DNA of 64,000 nucleotides. Origin: Trichosphaerium sp. ATCC 40318 (Eukaryota; Discosea; Flabellinia; Trichosidae). How positions within the stretch are numbered: position 1 is the first letter of the stretch; each line of letters begins with the position of its first letter. Below are positions 38,201 through 49,824 of the stretch, piece after piece. Location: contig JALMLS010000497.1 of the NCBI GenBank assembly GCA_038496445.1, positions 21,525-85,524 on the forward strand. The letters run 5' to 3'. The notes under the pieces were generated by a model. That model was not told the origin of the DNA. It made no database searches and saw only the letters and a list, made by a program, of their open reading frames with translations. The position numbers and the translations under genes were made by a program.

Positions 38201-38579
38201 CGTGTTACGAATAAAATACGAACTTGGCGCTTTAATAAAGCCTTCTCCGGTATGTACACGTGCGTCGCTGGCAAAAGGTGTATCAAGCTTTTTAAGTTTG
38301 TAACTCTGTGCTTCTAGTATTCCTCTATATTTAATGTAAGAAAGGGAGAACCAAGAGCCAAAAAACTAAAAATGACATTTTTTTTTACCTTTTATTCGTA
38401 TTAGATGTTATTTCGAACTCTGACCCTGTATTAAACTGCCCTGGGTTATCTGCAAGTTGAGAGAAGGTGATACTGTGGGATGAAACCCATTCCATACTCA
38501 AAATCACCCTTATCACGTGATAAGCATACTGCTAGCGGTAGAAACAAACGTACAATAAGGTAACGACGAGAAGGCGCAT
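35253..38579 (-). CDS. reprolysin-like (M12-type) membrane metalloprotease, copy 2
   Basis: Paralog of the 13778-16968 gene with the same exon order. ATG at 38579 (MRLLVVTLL) is a probable signal peptide, and the sequence just downstream is almost identical to copy 1, including the TTATCACGTGATAAG palindrome in the first intron. WNAVIVGHELG (about 36990-36955) joins HSLGSPHTHCYNNQ across an intron, with SIMSYC as Met-turn. The ESDVWFRWISDDDQF beta-sandwich, one C-terminal membrane helix and the tail KKPQEPEEINEDGTKK follow. All zinc ligands are present. Compared with copy 1, differences are scattered through the mature chain (for example around 37130-37200 and 36480-36560). Copy 2 lies directly upstream of the Pro/Thr-rich gene on the same strand. 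Confidence 0.85.
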
Positions 38580-39534
38580 TTGAGCTAGTAACACAGTTAA
38601 AAGTTGCTTAACTCAGTACAACACAACTGAAAATAATTTAAACAAATTGATGGTTGGCTTGACATAATGCCAGATAGCTGGGCAAAAGACGACGGAAATG
38701 GATGAACTGTGCTTGAAATTGGACGATGCCTAAACAACAAAAACAATACCTGATTGGAGGACCTATCTATTGGTTTGACCGCTTTGTCACGAAGCCTAAG
38801 ACCCATGTTTTATTAAAAGTCACAAAACAATTGAACAACCAAAGAGCAACACAGACACCTGTCGCTTTTGACATTCGCGCAAGTACAATTTTGTGAGGCC
38901 CTGCAAGAGCAGCAACACATTTCCAGTGACGTTTTTGAGAATGTCAAGTGATAGTATGGACACCAGATAGAGTAGCAACACTTTTATCTAAGTTTCTGAA
39001 ACAAAATTTTGTTGTTTTAGCTGCGTAATAAAGCAACATTTGCTTCATAATCCGTGTTCAGAAGATGTTCGAGTTTGTGCTACGTACATCCCACTGATGG
39101 TTGTTTCTTGTTCAGAAAACGCATGGTTGTACAGCCTTGATGAGGAATTTCTAACAAAGATAAATCATGAACACCAGCTAATCAGTGAACATACCAAATA
39201 TACAAATGTTATGAACACTTTTGAGAGCTTTGTACCTTCATCAGTTACTGAGGTACCACCATAAAAGAATGAGTTTTTGACATGTTGTTTTGAGGAATGC
39301 TGTTTGCTCCAAAGACATTCATTGTTGCACTTTATATCGCAATGATTTTTTGCAACAAAGTATTCACTGTATGAGATCTGCCAACAATTATAACATAGCA
39401 TACATAGATGGTTTTTGATTCACGAATAATGTTTTACCACGACGGACTTTTTTGCGGGTTTTTTTATGTAGGATTTATTGAACTGGAATTTAAAGTTTTT
39501 TTAACTCAGCGAATGGAATAACAGATTGTTTACA
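38580..39534. other. intergenic between divergent genes
   Basis: About 950 bp upstream of copy 2 and of the WNK gene. Small open frames on both strands (38597-38806, 39040-39264) show no domain or splice support. Confidence 0.4.
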
Positions 39535-41746
39535 ATGAAAAACACGGAAGAGAACACCAGAAGCTTCACCAAGGTTAGCAAAACAAGCAATTTTTTGAAA
39601 ACATCAAAACATACCTAACCACTGCACAGAGTGATATAGTTATTGGAACCGGAGCTTTTAAGACAGTTTATAAAGCTTATGATAATACACAAGTACAAAT
39701 CCCTCCAAATATCGCTCACGCTAATGTTCACAGGGTATAGAAGTAGCATGGAGCGAAATAGACGTTAACAAGCTACCAAAGCGAAAGTATGTATTTGTTG
39801 TAGGAAACCACAACACCTCTGGTAGTTAATACTGACACTATTATTTTTAGTCCAGAATATGAGTTGAAACGACTGAAAAGCGAAACAACGCTACTACGCC
39901 AATTGAAGTCATCAAAGCAGCTTATAATCAAATATCTGGACGCTTGGTTCGACAAGTAATACAATTTAGCAGAAACCGCGTTTTGTTGATTTACATCTTA
40001 GAGAGCGAGGAGTAATGGTGCTAATAACCGAACTCATGAGCGGGTCATTGCGAGAGTACGTCTATAAGGAAATTCCAGTGGAAAACTTACCCGCCAACTC
40101 AGATTCGTCGACGCATGTGGTAATTTACATATTGGCGTATACAAGAGATGGTTAACGCAACTTTTGGAGGGATTGGGTACGCGTAGCGAACTTCGATTAT
40201 TCTCTAACATTTTTTAGTTCTATTACATTCTGAAGTACCACCGATTATACACCGTGATATAAAAGCAGATAATATTTTTATTGATGGTACAGTAGTAGCG
40301 AAATTACCTTTTTTTTGTTGTTTTTTTGGGTTTTTTTGCAGTTTTTGTTGACTATTTTTTTTCTAGGCCGTGATGGCAGTTTGCGCATTGGAGACTTGGT
40401 AAATAGCTCACCTAGCTATTGTGTAAATTTATTTATTATTATTTAGGGTTCTGCTACTGCTTGGAAGCCTGTAGGACTAACGCAAGGTGGTAAGTAGTTA
40501 AGCTTCAAAAATTCTCAGAGTTTTTTTTTTGACATTTATTCACGGTTACTTTTTAGTGGGTACCCTCATATACGTCGCTCCAGAGACTACTGATGGTAAT
40601 TACGACACAAAGGTAAGCATTTGTTGCGAAAAAAAAAAATAGTTTCGCTTTTGCGATTTTTCAAGTTTGCTAACGTTAGTAGGTTGATATTTGGGCATTT
40701 GGATTAACTGCAATTGAAATAATAACAAAAGAAGCTCCTTACTCTGAATGCGAGCTAGTACAGCACGTGTGGGCGCTTATTTGCAAGGTACCTTGATACG
40801 ACTACAAAACCTTTTATTACTTTTTTTTTGTTTAAATCATTCGCCTCACTTTCGCTAACACTCTCTTCCAATACAGGGTCGTCTTCCGCTTGCGTTTTAT
40901 AAAATTAAGGACCCACTTCTAAGAGACTTCTTGCAATGTTGCCTTCAACTCGACCCAGAAAAAAGATGTACAGCATCAGAGCTTCAAAACCATGATTTTT
41001 TAAAACCTGATCCAGAAAGAGATACACAAGTATTTGAGTTTTATAATGAAGAAGAAGCAAGAAGTCGTTATGGTAATATTACAAAAGTAGGAGGAGGAGA
41101 AGGTATTAAAATGAACTCAACAGGTGCTGGGCAACCAGGTATTGACGCAGACCCACATCTTGCTTCAACTACAAATAATCCTCTTGATATAACTCCAAGT
41201 ACACCTGAAAGACCTTCACCTACTACTAGAGTATTAAATGGATTACCAAAATGTATTTTCAGTCCAGATAAAGTAACACCAGATAGAAGAGTAGGAGTAA
41301 AAAAACCAAAAAAAGAACCTAGATCTCCTTTGGATTCTTTAACAGAGACTTCTCTTGAGAATTTTTCTTCAAGTGGTAGATTATCTCGTAATGGAAGTAC
41401 AGTACTTGATCCTATACCTTTGGATATTCTTAGTCCTTCACCAGTACAAAGAAGGCCTATACAAGATAATACAGCTCAAGTATTGGCTATACTAAACAGT
41501 GAACCTGGTAATATCGTAAACGTTGCTACTAGTCCTACATTGGCTCCTAAACCTGCTATTATTAAGCCTAAACCTATTAACCCTTTTCATGATCCTATAC
41601 CTCTTCTTGTTGATACAGATGCAAACACACAATCATTGATATCATTCTCTGGCGATATGGAAGAAACAGAGCGATCTAATACTACTACAACATCAGTGCC
41701 TATCAATGAACCAGAACCTGTTTTATTGGATTTCAAGATGAGTTGA
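39535..41746 (+). CDS. WNK-family protein kinase
   Basis: ATG 39535 gives MKNTEENTRSFTK. The next exon reads SDIVIGTGAFKTVYKAYD, with the WNK-specific lysine in the glycine loop, and then GIEVAWSEIDVNKLP, where the usual VAIK lysine is replaced as in all WNKs (EVAW). Later exons supply LKSSKQLIIKYLDAWFD, PPIIHRDIKADNIFIDG, the DLG version of the metal-binding motif in RIGDLGSATAW, GTLIYVAPETTDGNYD and DIWAFGLTAIEIITKEAPY with SEC, typical of WNK. The C-terminus (about 240 residues) is Pro/Ser/Thr-rich with no clear domain. WNKs regulate ion transport and volume via SPAK/OSR1-type kinases in animals; targets here are unknown. About ten short introns. Confidence 0.9.
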
Positions 41747-42641
41747 GATTTGGCCTACTACTTGATTCAAAAGCGTTGATAGGCGAAAATTTTTTTTAAT
41801 GGTGTATAGTGTTTTTTGGCGTCCGTTTAGAAACGAACAAGTCAAAAAAAGAAGAAAAGAAGAAGAAAAAAAATCAGGTTCTTTTTTTTTGCTTTTTTTT
41901 TATGAGATGTAATGTAGTGAAGAATAATAAATGGCTTCAATCCTGGTAACAGGTGTATTATTTCTTTGCTTTGAATTGATCCGGATCGTGATGGCTTGAA
42001 CAGCAGTGACCAACTGGTTATTCGTTAAAAATGCCAAGTAACTTATTGATAGCAGCGTCTACGCACAAGTTAATTGCTACGTAGTTATCTACGCATAGCA
42101 GTAACGTTGGGTAGAATAGGCAAAACAAAGTTTTTCAGCTTGTTGGTCATAAATTACGCAACGGTAAGTATTTTTGCCATTATATACGCATTTGGTTTGT
42201 GTTTTTGTGAAAATGATGTATGCGAGAAGGTTCTGAAGCGGTATTTAGATACTGCACTTTAAACCTCATGATTACCAAGGCGAAATGCTGACAATCACTA
42301 AAATCCTTTATTTTTCAAAATTACCGCCAATTACGCAGAAAACAAGCTTACTCTAGCACTAGGACAACCATTGTGCAATCAATGAAGCGTAGTAAGGACT
42401 CTAACATTTGTCACGTAGTATAGACTTCTCTAATAGCTCACGTCGCACTTCAAAAGCGCTAAAAGACAAATAGACGTCGATATTTGAGTTGTATTCTTTA
42501 CAAAGATGGTTTTTTTTTTTTCTTGTTGATTACAAAAAAAAAGGGTTAAAGAGACGTTAAATGCCAATGCCTGCGCTTTACAAATTGCGCTGTAGTTCTA
42601 CAAAAGTGCTCGTATGAAGCTGAGTTGGGGATGCGATTTGT
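41747..42641. other. intergenic between convergent genes
   Basis: About 900 bp between the WNK and NDUFS6 3' ends. A 62-codon frame at 42074 lacks support. Long A and T runs; no gene. Confidence 0.4.
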
Positions 42642-43771
42642 TTACGCGCTTGCGAGTTTTTCTTGTTGTTTTGGTTCTGGGTCTACAGCTTCCAATTTAG
42701 GTGCTCCTGTTTGTCCTGCTTGCTCCAAGTATGACTCTGTTAGAACTTGAGGTTCAACACCAGGTCTAGGTTTCTTATAAAACTCTTCTAAGCTAGCTGG
42801 GAATATGTAATCTTTACCTTCAACCCATTCTACAAAAAACCAGTTAGATTTAGAGAAACCGATTTACAAGTAGCGTGTGACACTGTACACGAATGGAATT
42901 AACGATAAGAAAGTTCTATTCACGCTACTATAGCCTATACGAGAGGCTCATATACACGGTAACGCACCTTTGCCTTCTTTTAAGTCTTGAGCTAGAGATG
43001 ACTCCATAACAAAACGGAGACCACAATAATCGCATTTACCCCACTTACTATCTGAATATTTGCCTCCAAGACGCACTCTGTCAATACGAATAAAGATTCT
43101 AGGATGTCCAAGAGGACCAGCTGCACAGTTTGTCAGTTACATCCACAATACTACCGGAAACAAGGCGTATAAAGTAGAGTGGCGAGGGTTTGAGACATGT
43201 CAAGCGTACACGCTTAAAACTTGACACCAACAATAGTTTATCGCCCTGTCTCGCGTATTTAAACTCAATTACGTACATCCACCGTCACAAGTTGCTATTT
43301 TATGATTAACTACAATAGGCGGTATTTCACTAATTAATTGCTCAGCGCTTGTACCAGGCTAGTAGAAAGTTAACAATCGCGCTAAGGGAGTTATACAAAA
43401 TAAAATTCGGTTCGTATTGCGTGTTTTGGTTTCGATTGTTGCTGGTACGTACCACCCATAGTTGTTCGCGGTTGTGGTTGTAGTCTCGCTTCTCTTCGAA
43501 TAGAACAGTGTGAAAAAATCCAATCACCTTATTTTTCCTATTGTCTTCAAGAAACTGACGAAATGGGGCGCCCCAATTAATAGCTCGCACTGGGACGCGA
43601 ACTTGTTGACGGACGTTCCTTTTTGCTTTATTAGATACTATTTACACCCATAAACTATATTAGAAGGTAATTGGCGTACTGTGAGCGAATAGCTTTAGAC
43701 CGTTGTGTTAAAGCATTTCTTTTACTAGTTTGGCATACAGCAGAACTAGTGCGTACTGCTCTTGAAAGCAT
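42642..43771 (-). CDS. NDUFS6: NADH:ubiquinone oxidoreductase zinc subunit, NDUFS6-like
   Basis: ATG at 43771 gives MLSRAVRTSSAVCQTSKRNA, a mitochondrial targeting sequence. The exon at about 43340-43276 reads AEQLISEIPPIVVNHKIATC followed by DGG. After an intron GPLGHPRIFIRI, then GKCDYCGLRFV complete the zinc-binding pattern C-(x)n-H-(x)n-C-x-x-C of the complex I 13-kDa subunit. The sequence between the His and the CxxC pair is longer than usual (VRLGGKYSDSKW), and the C-terminus continues for about 70 residues (EWVEGKDYIFPASLEEFYKK onwards), an extension relative to short animal forms. NDUFS6 binds zinc and is needed for late assembly of the complex I peripheral arm. Donors are GTACGC and GTACGT. 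Confidence 0.85.
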
Positions 43772-44069
43772 GTTACTAACAGCCAGTTTCGTGTTGTTTG
43801 ACGCAAAATTGACCAATGCATAAGTTTTGAGTTCCAACACAATGCACGCAGTTGGTGTTTGCCGTGGTATATGTTTTGCGCAACACCAAAGAAACACACG
43901 AGTGCGTACATTTATGCAATTAATGTTTTATAGCCACAAGCAGTCATTACGTATGCTTGACGCGTGATTACACTATAAAATTTCATTATAAGCCTTTTTA
44001 AGCAAAATCTACGACAGTTTTACTTCATCCATCGTGTACGTTCTCAATGACATTTATTAATAGCGACCT
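43772..44069. promoter_or_regulatory. divergent spacer between NDUFS6 and the PPR gene
   Basis: About 300 bp between two divergent mitochondrial-type genes. CACTATAAAATTT at about 43971 is TATA-like; its use is not established. Confidence 0.3.
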
Positions 44070-45398
44070 TTGAGGCAATACAATAAAAAACGGGTGTCAC
44101 ATCGATTCTTATGTACAAAACCATCAACAGAGCGTAGAAGTATTAAAAGCATCGTAAACGCGTATAAAGATAAGAATGATATCACAAAGCATGCTTTAAT
44201 AAGCAAGGAGTACAGTACAAAGATAAAACAGTATGGTGAAAAGAATGAGCCTGAAAATGCTGTATTATCGTTTAGAGAGATGATAGATAAAGGTATAAAG
44301 CCAGATACAAGAACTTATACAAGTTTAATACAAGCATTTGTAAAAAATGGTTTGTACGATAACGCTATTGATTGCTTTGCTTCAATGAAGAAAATGGGAC
44401 TAAAACCTTTACCTAATACATATAATATATTAATTGATGGATGTGGACGAGCAGCGTATGTATTGTTAGAAGTAGAAAAGCAGAAAATGTCAAAGGATTC
44501 TGTGATTAATTCCAATTTTATTTTTGTTTGGATAATTTTTTCGGGCGTTGTCGCTTCCTCTACATTCAAAGTAAAGCAACCCTCCAATTCTATAATTTTA
44601 TCAGAGCGATGTTGGGTTATAAATTTTTATTTTGACACACTTTAAAGCGTGTAGTTTGACTATTCTTTTTTTTTTTGTAACATTTTATTTATATTTTTTG
44701 TAGTGTTACATACGAAGATAAGAGTTTTTTAAAGATGGCTTTTGATCTTGTTGTAGAGAGTTGTAAGGAATGCTCTATTAATCCTAACGATTTCATATCT
44801 CTTGTTGAGGCTTGTGGACGTAACAAAGATGGATTACTAGCTTGTAAAGTATATCACATGATTAATAAGGTACACAAAGTGAAACCCACGTGATTTTTTT
44901 TTTATTACCTTCAAAAAAATACCTTCAGGTGAACGAGTGTAGTGTATACCTCCAAGACTTTATACTCTCTAAAATTTACTGGCTTTTTATTTTTAGTATC
45001 TGTTGTTGTTTACTCGCATTCAGTACCAAACGAGGAGTGAACGAAACACAACTTTTTTTTTCCCATTTGTTGTTTGGTTTTTCTAATTGTTTTCTTTTTT
45101 TCAGGCTGGCTTACCAATACCTAATAAATTCTTTAATACCTTCGTCACAAGTGTTGCTTATCGTTATGATCTTGGTGATAATATTAAAATGGGACCATTT
45201 GATTATGCAGAGATAACACCTTTCCAAAAAAGAGTTCTTGATGATTTGGTTGATAAAATAAGAACTGTAAGTACTGTTCTTACACCAATGGGTTGTTCAG
45301 TAAAAATGAAAGAGTTGAGGAAAAAAAAAAGAGAATATAAGAGCATGCGGCGAGGATGGCAAATAAGAGAAAAGTATGGAGGTGGAGAATATGAATAA
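44070..45398 (+). CDS. pentatricopeptide repeat (PPR) protein
   Basis: The exon from about 44070 encodes a basic N-terminus (KKRVSHRFLCTKPSTERRS) and PPR units: NAVLSFREMIDKGIKPDTRT and YTSLIQAFVKNGLYDNAIDC followed by FASMKKMGLKPLPNTYNILI. These show the 35-residue helix-turn-helix pattern with 'G-(I/L)-K-P-(D/L)'. Later exons (about 44704-44871, 45105-45398) contain further PPR-like helices and a basic C-terminus (KELRKKKREYKSMRRGW). PPR proteins bind organellar RNA, and the basic N-terminus suggests mitochondrial import. The true start codon is not clear: an in-frame stop lies just before 44070, so a short first exon upstream is likely. Confidence 0.75.
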
Positions 45399-45804
45399 AA
45401 TCGTTTGATGATTGTGTAAACTTGATTGTAGTTAACTTGACTTCAATTCAGCTCTTAAGTTGTTGTACTAACTTTAATCTGTGTAGATATTCACAGGTAC
45501 ATATTGGTGAACAACGTCGTAGATACCCACAAGATCGCAGCCAATCTTACATAGAATACATACATTTTTCGAGGATCTTTTGAGAACTGTCAAAGTCACT
45601 GAGACGTAAAATACTATTCTACAAGAATAAGAGACGACAGGTAGTGATGTAACGGTTTCGATTTCTTTTAGGTAAGCAAACAGTTAAACCAGGGTGTTTG
45701 GTAACAGCCGTTTGTGGTAACCCACCTATTACAAAGGAACTTGAACTGAGGCATTCCCGTTGCCAAAGACGGGAATAGTGTTTAATGTGCCTGATAAGGT
45801 TAAA
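45399..45804. other. intergenic with a perfect small hairpin
   Basis: No gene is supported. ATTCCCGT (45753-45760) and ACGGGAAT (45769-45776) form an 8-bp stem with an 8-nt loop, just outside the left arm of the inverted repeat. Confidence 0.4.
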
Positions 45805-47000
45805 GTAGGGTAAAAATACAGTTCTGCATTGTACCTGACCCACGTCTACTACATAGCAGCTGTAAACTCTGCTGCGCCTTGACAACGCTTGGGAGGTGGA
45901 CGTGGGCTTTCATCATTTGTAAGAAACTACTGTGATTTTCGACTCAAAAACGACTGACACTTGGGGCAAATTTTTTATTGTTTGCTATGACTGTTTTAAA
46001 AGTCGCTTGGTATCATCTCCAACAAGAGGTTTTATTGGAACAGGCAAGCTTGGAAGGTATTGCCACCAATGACTACAAAAACGCCGCATCCACGAGCAAT
46101 ACATGGTTTGCATTTCTTTGATCCTGAAATCATGTTAACTCCTGAATAACTCTTTTTAGGGCAAGCTAGGACACGTTCTTTACACAAAACCTCACCGCTG
46201 TTCAGTTCTATAATCATCGTTAACATAAAACAATCATTTTGTTTGTCATCAAATCGACTAATGTTTATATTGACGTACTGTATCTTCGTGAGCATACAGG
46301 GCAAACTGATTCAGACCCGATAATGTATAAGCAAAGAACAACAGCTAACAGCAAGAATAGTTTCATTTTTGGTTTTTGAACGATAGGGATAAGGAGTAGT
46401 TGTTTGTTTGGTTATGTTGAGTGGTTGTGTTTTTTACTAAAATTATTTGTTAGACCTCATGATTCTCTGAACTAATCTTCGTGATATTTAGAATGCCAAC
46501 AACACAATAATGTAACCAGAATAAGTGGTAGATTCTTTTGAAATACACCTCGAACTTCGGAAAAACTAACTACTGATTTTTATGGCAATGGAAATTTAGT
46601 TTTTCCCGACAACTAGTGTTGACTTTGGTCGCGCGACCACACAGTTTTTTCCAACAAGGAATGTTGACTTTAGTTGTGATACAAAAAGAACTTGCTTGAG
46701 AAATAGTCTCATAGATACGTTAATAACTAAACCTGTTGTTAACAATTACAAGTATCACCGTGTGAGATATCGGACTTGACTGTACTGTTTTACTTTTGGT
46801 TGCAGGTAGTATGCACATAGTACAATCAAATGACAGTGTTAGTTTTTGCTCGCCTTGGTCTGAAGGCGATCCAACAAATCAAAAGTCACCAATAAAACAA
46901 TCCTCACAACTCACAGTAATTTTGTCCCTTGACTGGTAACGAGAAAAGGAATGAGATGATTCAACAACTTTGAGCTTACTATTTTGTAGTACATTCTTTT
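45805..47000 (-). repeat. left arm of 1.2-kb inverted duplication
   Basis: Reverse-complement match to 49825-51056 over about 1.2 kb. One limit is the sequence AAAAGAATGTACTAC (at 47000 here, 49825 in the partner). The other is a point just past TTTTTACCCTACT (about 45805 and 51056). Outside these limits similarity stops at once, apart from displaced LRR fragments. Non-coding parts look about 95% identical; the encoded peptide is much more diverged. No terminal inverted repeats were found at the limits. Confidence 0.85.
46032..46366 (-). CDS. small secreted Cys-rich protein, copy A
   Basis: ATG at 46366 starts MKLFLLLAVVLCLYIIG, a signal peptide, then SESVCP. A 20-bp intron (GTATGCTCACGAAGATACAG) is needed to keep frame into YVNINISRFDDKQNDC. 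The mature chain ends KKCKPCIARGCG and TFQACLFQ at the stop (46032). About 105 residues with eight cysteines in the mature part, suggesting four disulfides. I do not recognise the family; it could be a secreted signal, an effector or a defence peptide. Copy B at 50502-50839 has the same gene structure on the opposite strand. Confidence 0.65.
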
Positions 47001-47440
47001 GGTAATCCTAACCTTGCTTTTTACTGTTTGTGTTCCCCAAACTTTACAATTTGTGCAAAGGGTGGTAGTATCGTATGCACCAACTAACGTTATCAAACCT
47101 TCATCTGTTACCTGTGTTCCTGATACATCTATGTCATGTACACCAACCAAAGCTTTAATACCCTTGTCTGTTACTTGCTTACAAAAAGCCAGGTTTGATG
47201 GTGTGTACGCCTCAAGCCCTCATCTGTCACTTTTGTGCCAGATAAATCAAGCTTGTGTACGCCAGCTAGCGCCTTCAAACCTTTATTGTTAACTTGAGTA
47301 TGCGATAAATAGATAGTATGTTCCTTTACCTGTTATCCGACGACAATCATCCAAATTAATACAGTGTACACCTTTCAATGCTGCAAACCTTCATCTGTTA
47401 CGTTTGTACAGCGTGGAGACGCAAGAGGCACTATTGTGAA
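47001..47440 (-). pseudogene. LRR gene fragment, broken
   Basis: On the - strand the sequence reads KGLKALAGVHKLDLSGTKVT, then CKQVTDKGIKALVGVHDI and SGTQVTDEGLITLVGAYD. These are LRR units of the form (V/I)-T-D-x-G-(L/I)-x-x-L-x-G-V-H-x-(L/I)-D-(L/V)-S-G-T. Frameshifts and stops interrupt the series, so it looks like a pseudogene remnant. It ends exactly where the left arm begins (GGATTACC next to the AAAAGAATG limit). A matching fragment lies at about 51085-51301 beyond the other end of the right arm. Confidence 0.65.
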
Positions 47441-47485
47441 GCAAATAATTTATGTACAGTTTATTGTTTCTTCAGATTTTTCGGT

Positions 47486-48803
47486 TTAGGATGCTACAGC
47501 TGCAACCATTCTTATTCTATTTATCTTTACAGAAAAACACTCTTCATCTAATTTACATAATCTACGTTCTTTGAGCATTTTTATCTTTGCAGTAACTAGC
47601 CTTCTTAAAAAAACTTGATCATTCGCACAATCCTAATATTGTTATTAATAGAACTCTTAGGTAATTTGGTAAGAAGTTGAACAAAATTCAAGAGCTTGCT
47701 GTTCGTTAAGAAACAAAGAACAAGATGAATGTATTATCGTTGTAAAACTAGTTGAAAAAAAACCACTAAAAATGTAACCAGCATGATGTTGCTTGTATGC
47801 TACGCATAGTGATTGTAGTTTTGCGCTGAAAATAGTGGTTTTATGATGAAAAGAAGAAAGCGTACATGTATAACATCCATGACAGATAGATTTCTTGTAG
47901 CTACAATAGTAAAAGGCAGCTTTACTCTATCAACACCGAATAAAGAGCTCAACATTTTAATACTATTTTCATCAACAGATCTAAGCCATACTTTTGCATT
48001 TCTTGAAATGAACTCCATAACATCATCATTATTTATAATAGACCTATCACGTGATATTTAAAAATAGCCCGTTGTCGATGATCAAAAAAAAAAAAAACCA
48101 AAAAAAAAATATCACGTGATACAAAAAATAAAATATAAACGGATTTTGTACGTACTTGAAAAAATTGTCTTGGTCATTTGAGACTATGTGTATAACGAGA
48201 AGACGGGATACTCGCGTAAAAGCGTCTGAAAAATTTCCAAAATGTAAAATCTGGCGCGTAGCATGTGATTTTCCAAAATCTCTCCAATACTCTTCGTTAG
48301 GCACGTGAGCTAAATCTAAAATAGGTGTGACATCATCCAGTGTTACTGCTTTTCTCCTGGATAGATAAATAAGCAAAAAATAGATTCACCTCCAAAAAAA
48401 TGGACACAAAGGTCTACTTGTGTCTTGTCTACGCGCGTAGATGCTACTCAAGAAAGTAAAAAAAGATTTTTTTGTGTTCTTCTTAGTTTATGCCTACGCA
48501 CATTAACGGATGAGAAATTTCGATAGACACCTCTTCATCTGTACCATATAATACTTGTAGAGAACGCTACAATGTTATTTAGATCATTTGAGGAAGAAGA
48601 ATCGAGAAACTTTAAAAAAAGATCCATGGACATACAGAATTATCGTGTAGACATTGTCCTTGTATTGTTTGATCTCCCGGTGGTACTCCTGTTCGAGCGT
48701 AGACGTATTTCTTTACAGTATTGAGTTCTTCATCAGAATTGACTTTTAGCCTTGTTATTGTACCATCCCAGCACTTTACTGCAACAGTTATGGTATCAGT
48801 CAT
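47486..48803 (-). CDS. ubiquitin-like plus UAS (thioredoxin-like) domain protein
   Basis: ATG at 48803 gives MTDTITVAVKCWDGTITRLK followed by NSDEELNTVKKYVYARTGVP, a ubiquitin-like fold. The next exon has LDLAHVPNEEYWRDFGKSHA and RVSRLLVIHIVSNDQDNFF. A later one reads FISRNAKVWLRSVDENSIKM and LPFTIVATRNLSVMDVIH, matching the UAS thioredoxin-like domain of FAF1/UBXN-type proteins. The last exon (about 47630-47486) is a basic helix, DCANDQVFLRRLVTAKIKML. Such proteins are usually adaptors of the Cdc48/p97 ATPase; no clear C-terminal UBX domain is visible, so the assignment is by domain resemblance only. The gene lies in the loop between the two inverted arms. Confidence 0.65.
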
Positions 48804-49824
48804 GTTAATAGAAGTAAAATAAACGAATAATCTCAAACTTCACACGAAACTTAATGACGCTATACCAACTTAATGATGCCCTTAATACCATTTCACTGAC
48901 TGCTCAACAAAGTCTGAATTAAGAATTCCTCATATCTGTTTACTCATAGTGAAACATATGTAAAGCAAGCAGTACGTATGATTGCGAGATATCAAGAATT
49001 CTGACGAAACTGTTTTTTGTGTTTTTGCAGTTTTCTATGCTGCATACTACAAGCGGCTGAGCGTCATATGATGATGACTGACTAGCTGCTGACGTGGGTT
49101 AACTTGAAATAATTGTTCTACTCGCTTTATTATGTAGCTACCACTTGTATTTTAAGTACTGGAATCTAGTTACCTGTCGAAATGTAGCCTGTCCAGCACA
49201 ACTGTTGCTTTTGCTACTTTAGAGCAACAAAAGGCCTATCAAACGTCCCCAACAGTCTTTAATATCGTTTTCAAACGGAAACCTATGCTTCAGGGTGCCA
49301 CCTAAAATGAGGTGCCAGTCAGCTTTGACTCCACTAGCAGCTCTTTCAACACTTAAATTCATCGGTCAGGTCAGTTGCTGGAAAAAAAAGTAGCCACGAC
49401 ATTTACAATAGCTACTGAGAATTGTATGGGTAGACTCACGTTAGAAATTGCGTCATCAAGTTCATCCATCTCTGGTTTCGTTTGCCGCTAAGATAAAACT
49501 AGAGATGGATCATTTGGTAACACTGTTGACTTGCACAGTAGCCTAATTTGGTTTTGAGTTCGTGCAATAGTCCACAATTGTGCCTTTTCGTATCTGTGGT
49601 GCTAGGGGTAGCTTCTTACCCTTGGAATTGAGCTACATGTCAAAAAAAATTTATTGCATTCTTCTACTTTACTGAGATGACTGAAAATAGCGGGTTAATA
49701 AAAGAGCCAGTTGTGAGTTGGTCTTTTTTGATTGATGTTTCAGATTTTGTCGAGGACTAAAGACAAAAAATTGCTTTAACCACTTCAAGTCACGTGGATT
49801 TTAAATACAGCTTCTTTCTACACA
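48804..49824. other. intergenic inside the inverted-repeat loop
   Basis: About 1 kb with no supported gene, no strong repeat and no long open frame. Confidence 0.5.

Noticed and set aside
38597-39264. Small open frames between metalloprotease copy 2 and the WNK gene
   Set aside because: Neither frame shows a domain, a targeting signal or splice sites that extend it.
46911-47292. Intact LRR gene next to the inverted arm
   Set aside because: Repeats are recognisable but the frame changes several times, so it is listed as a broken fragment.
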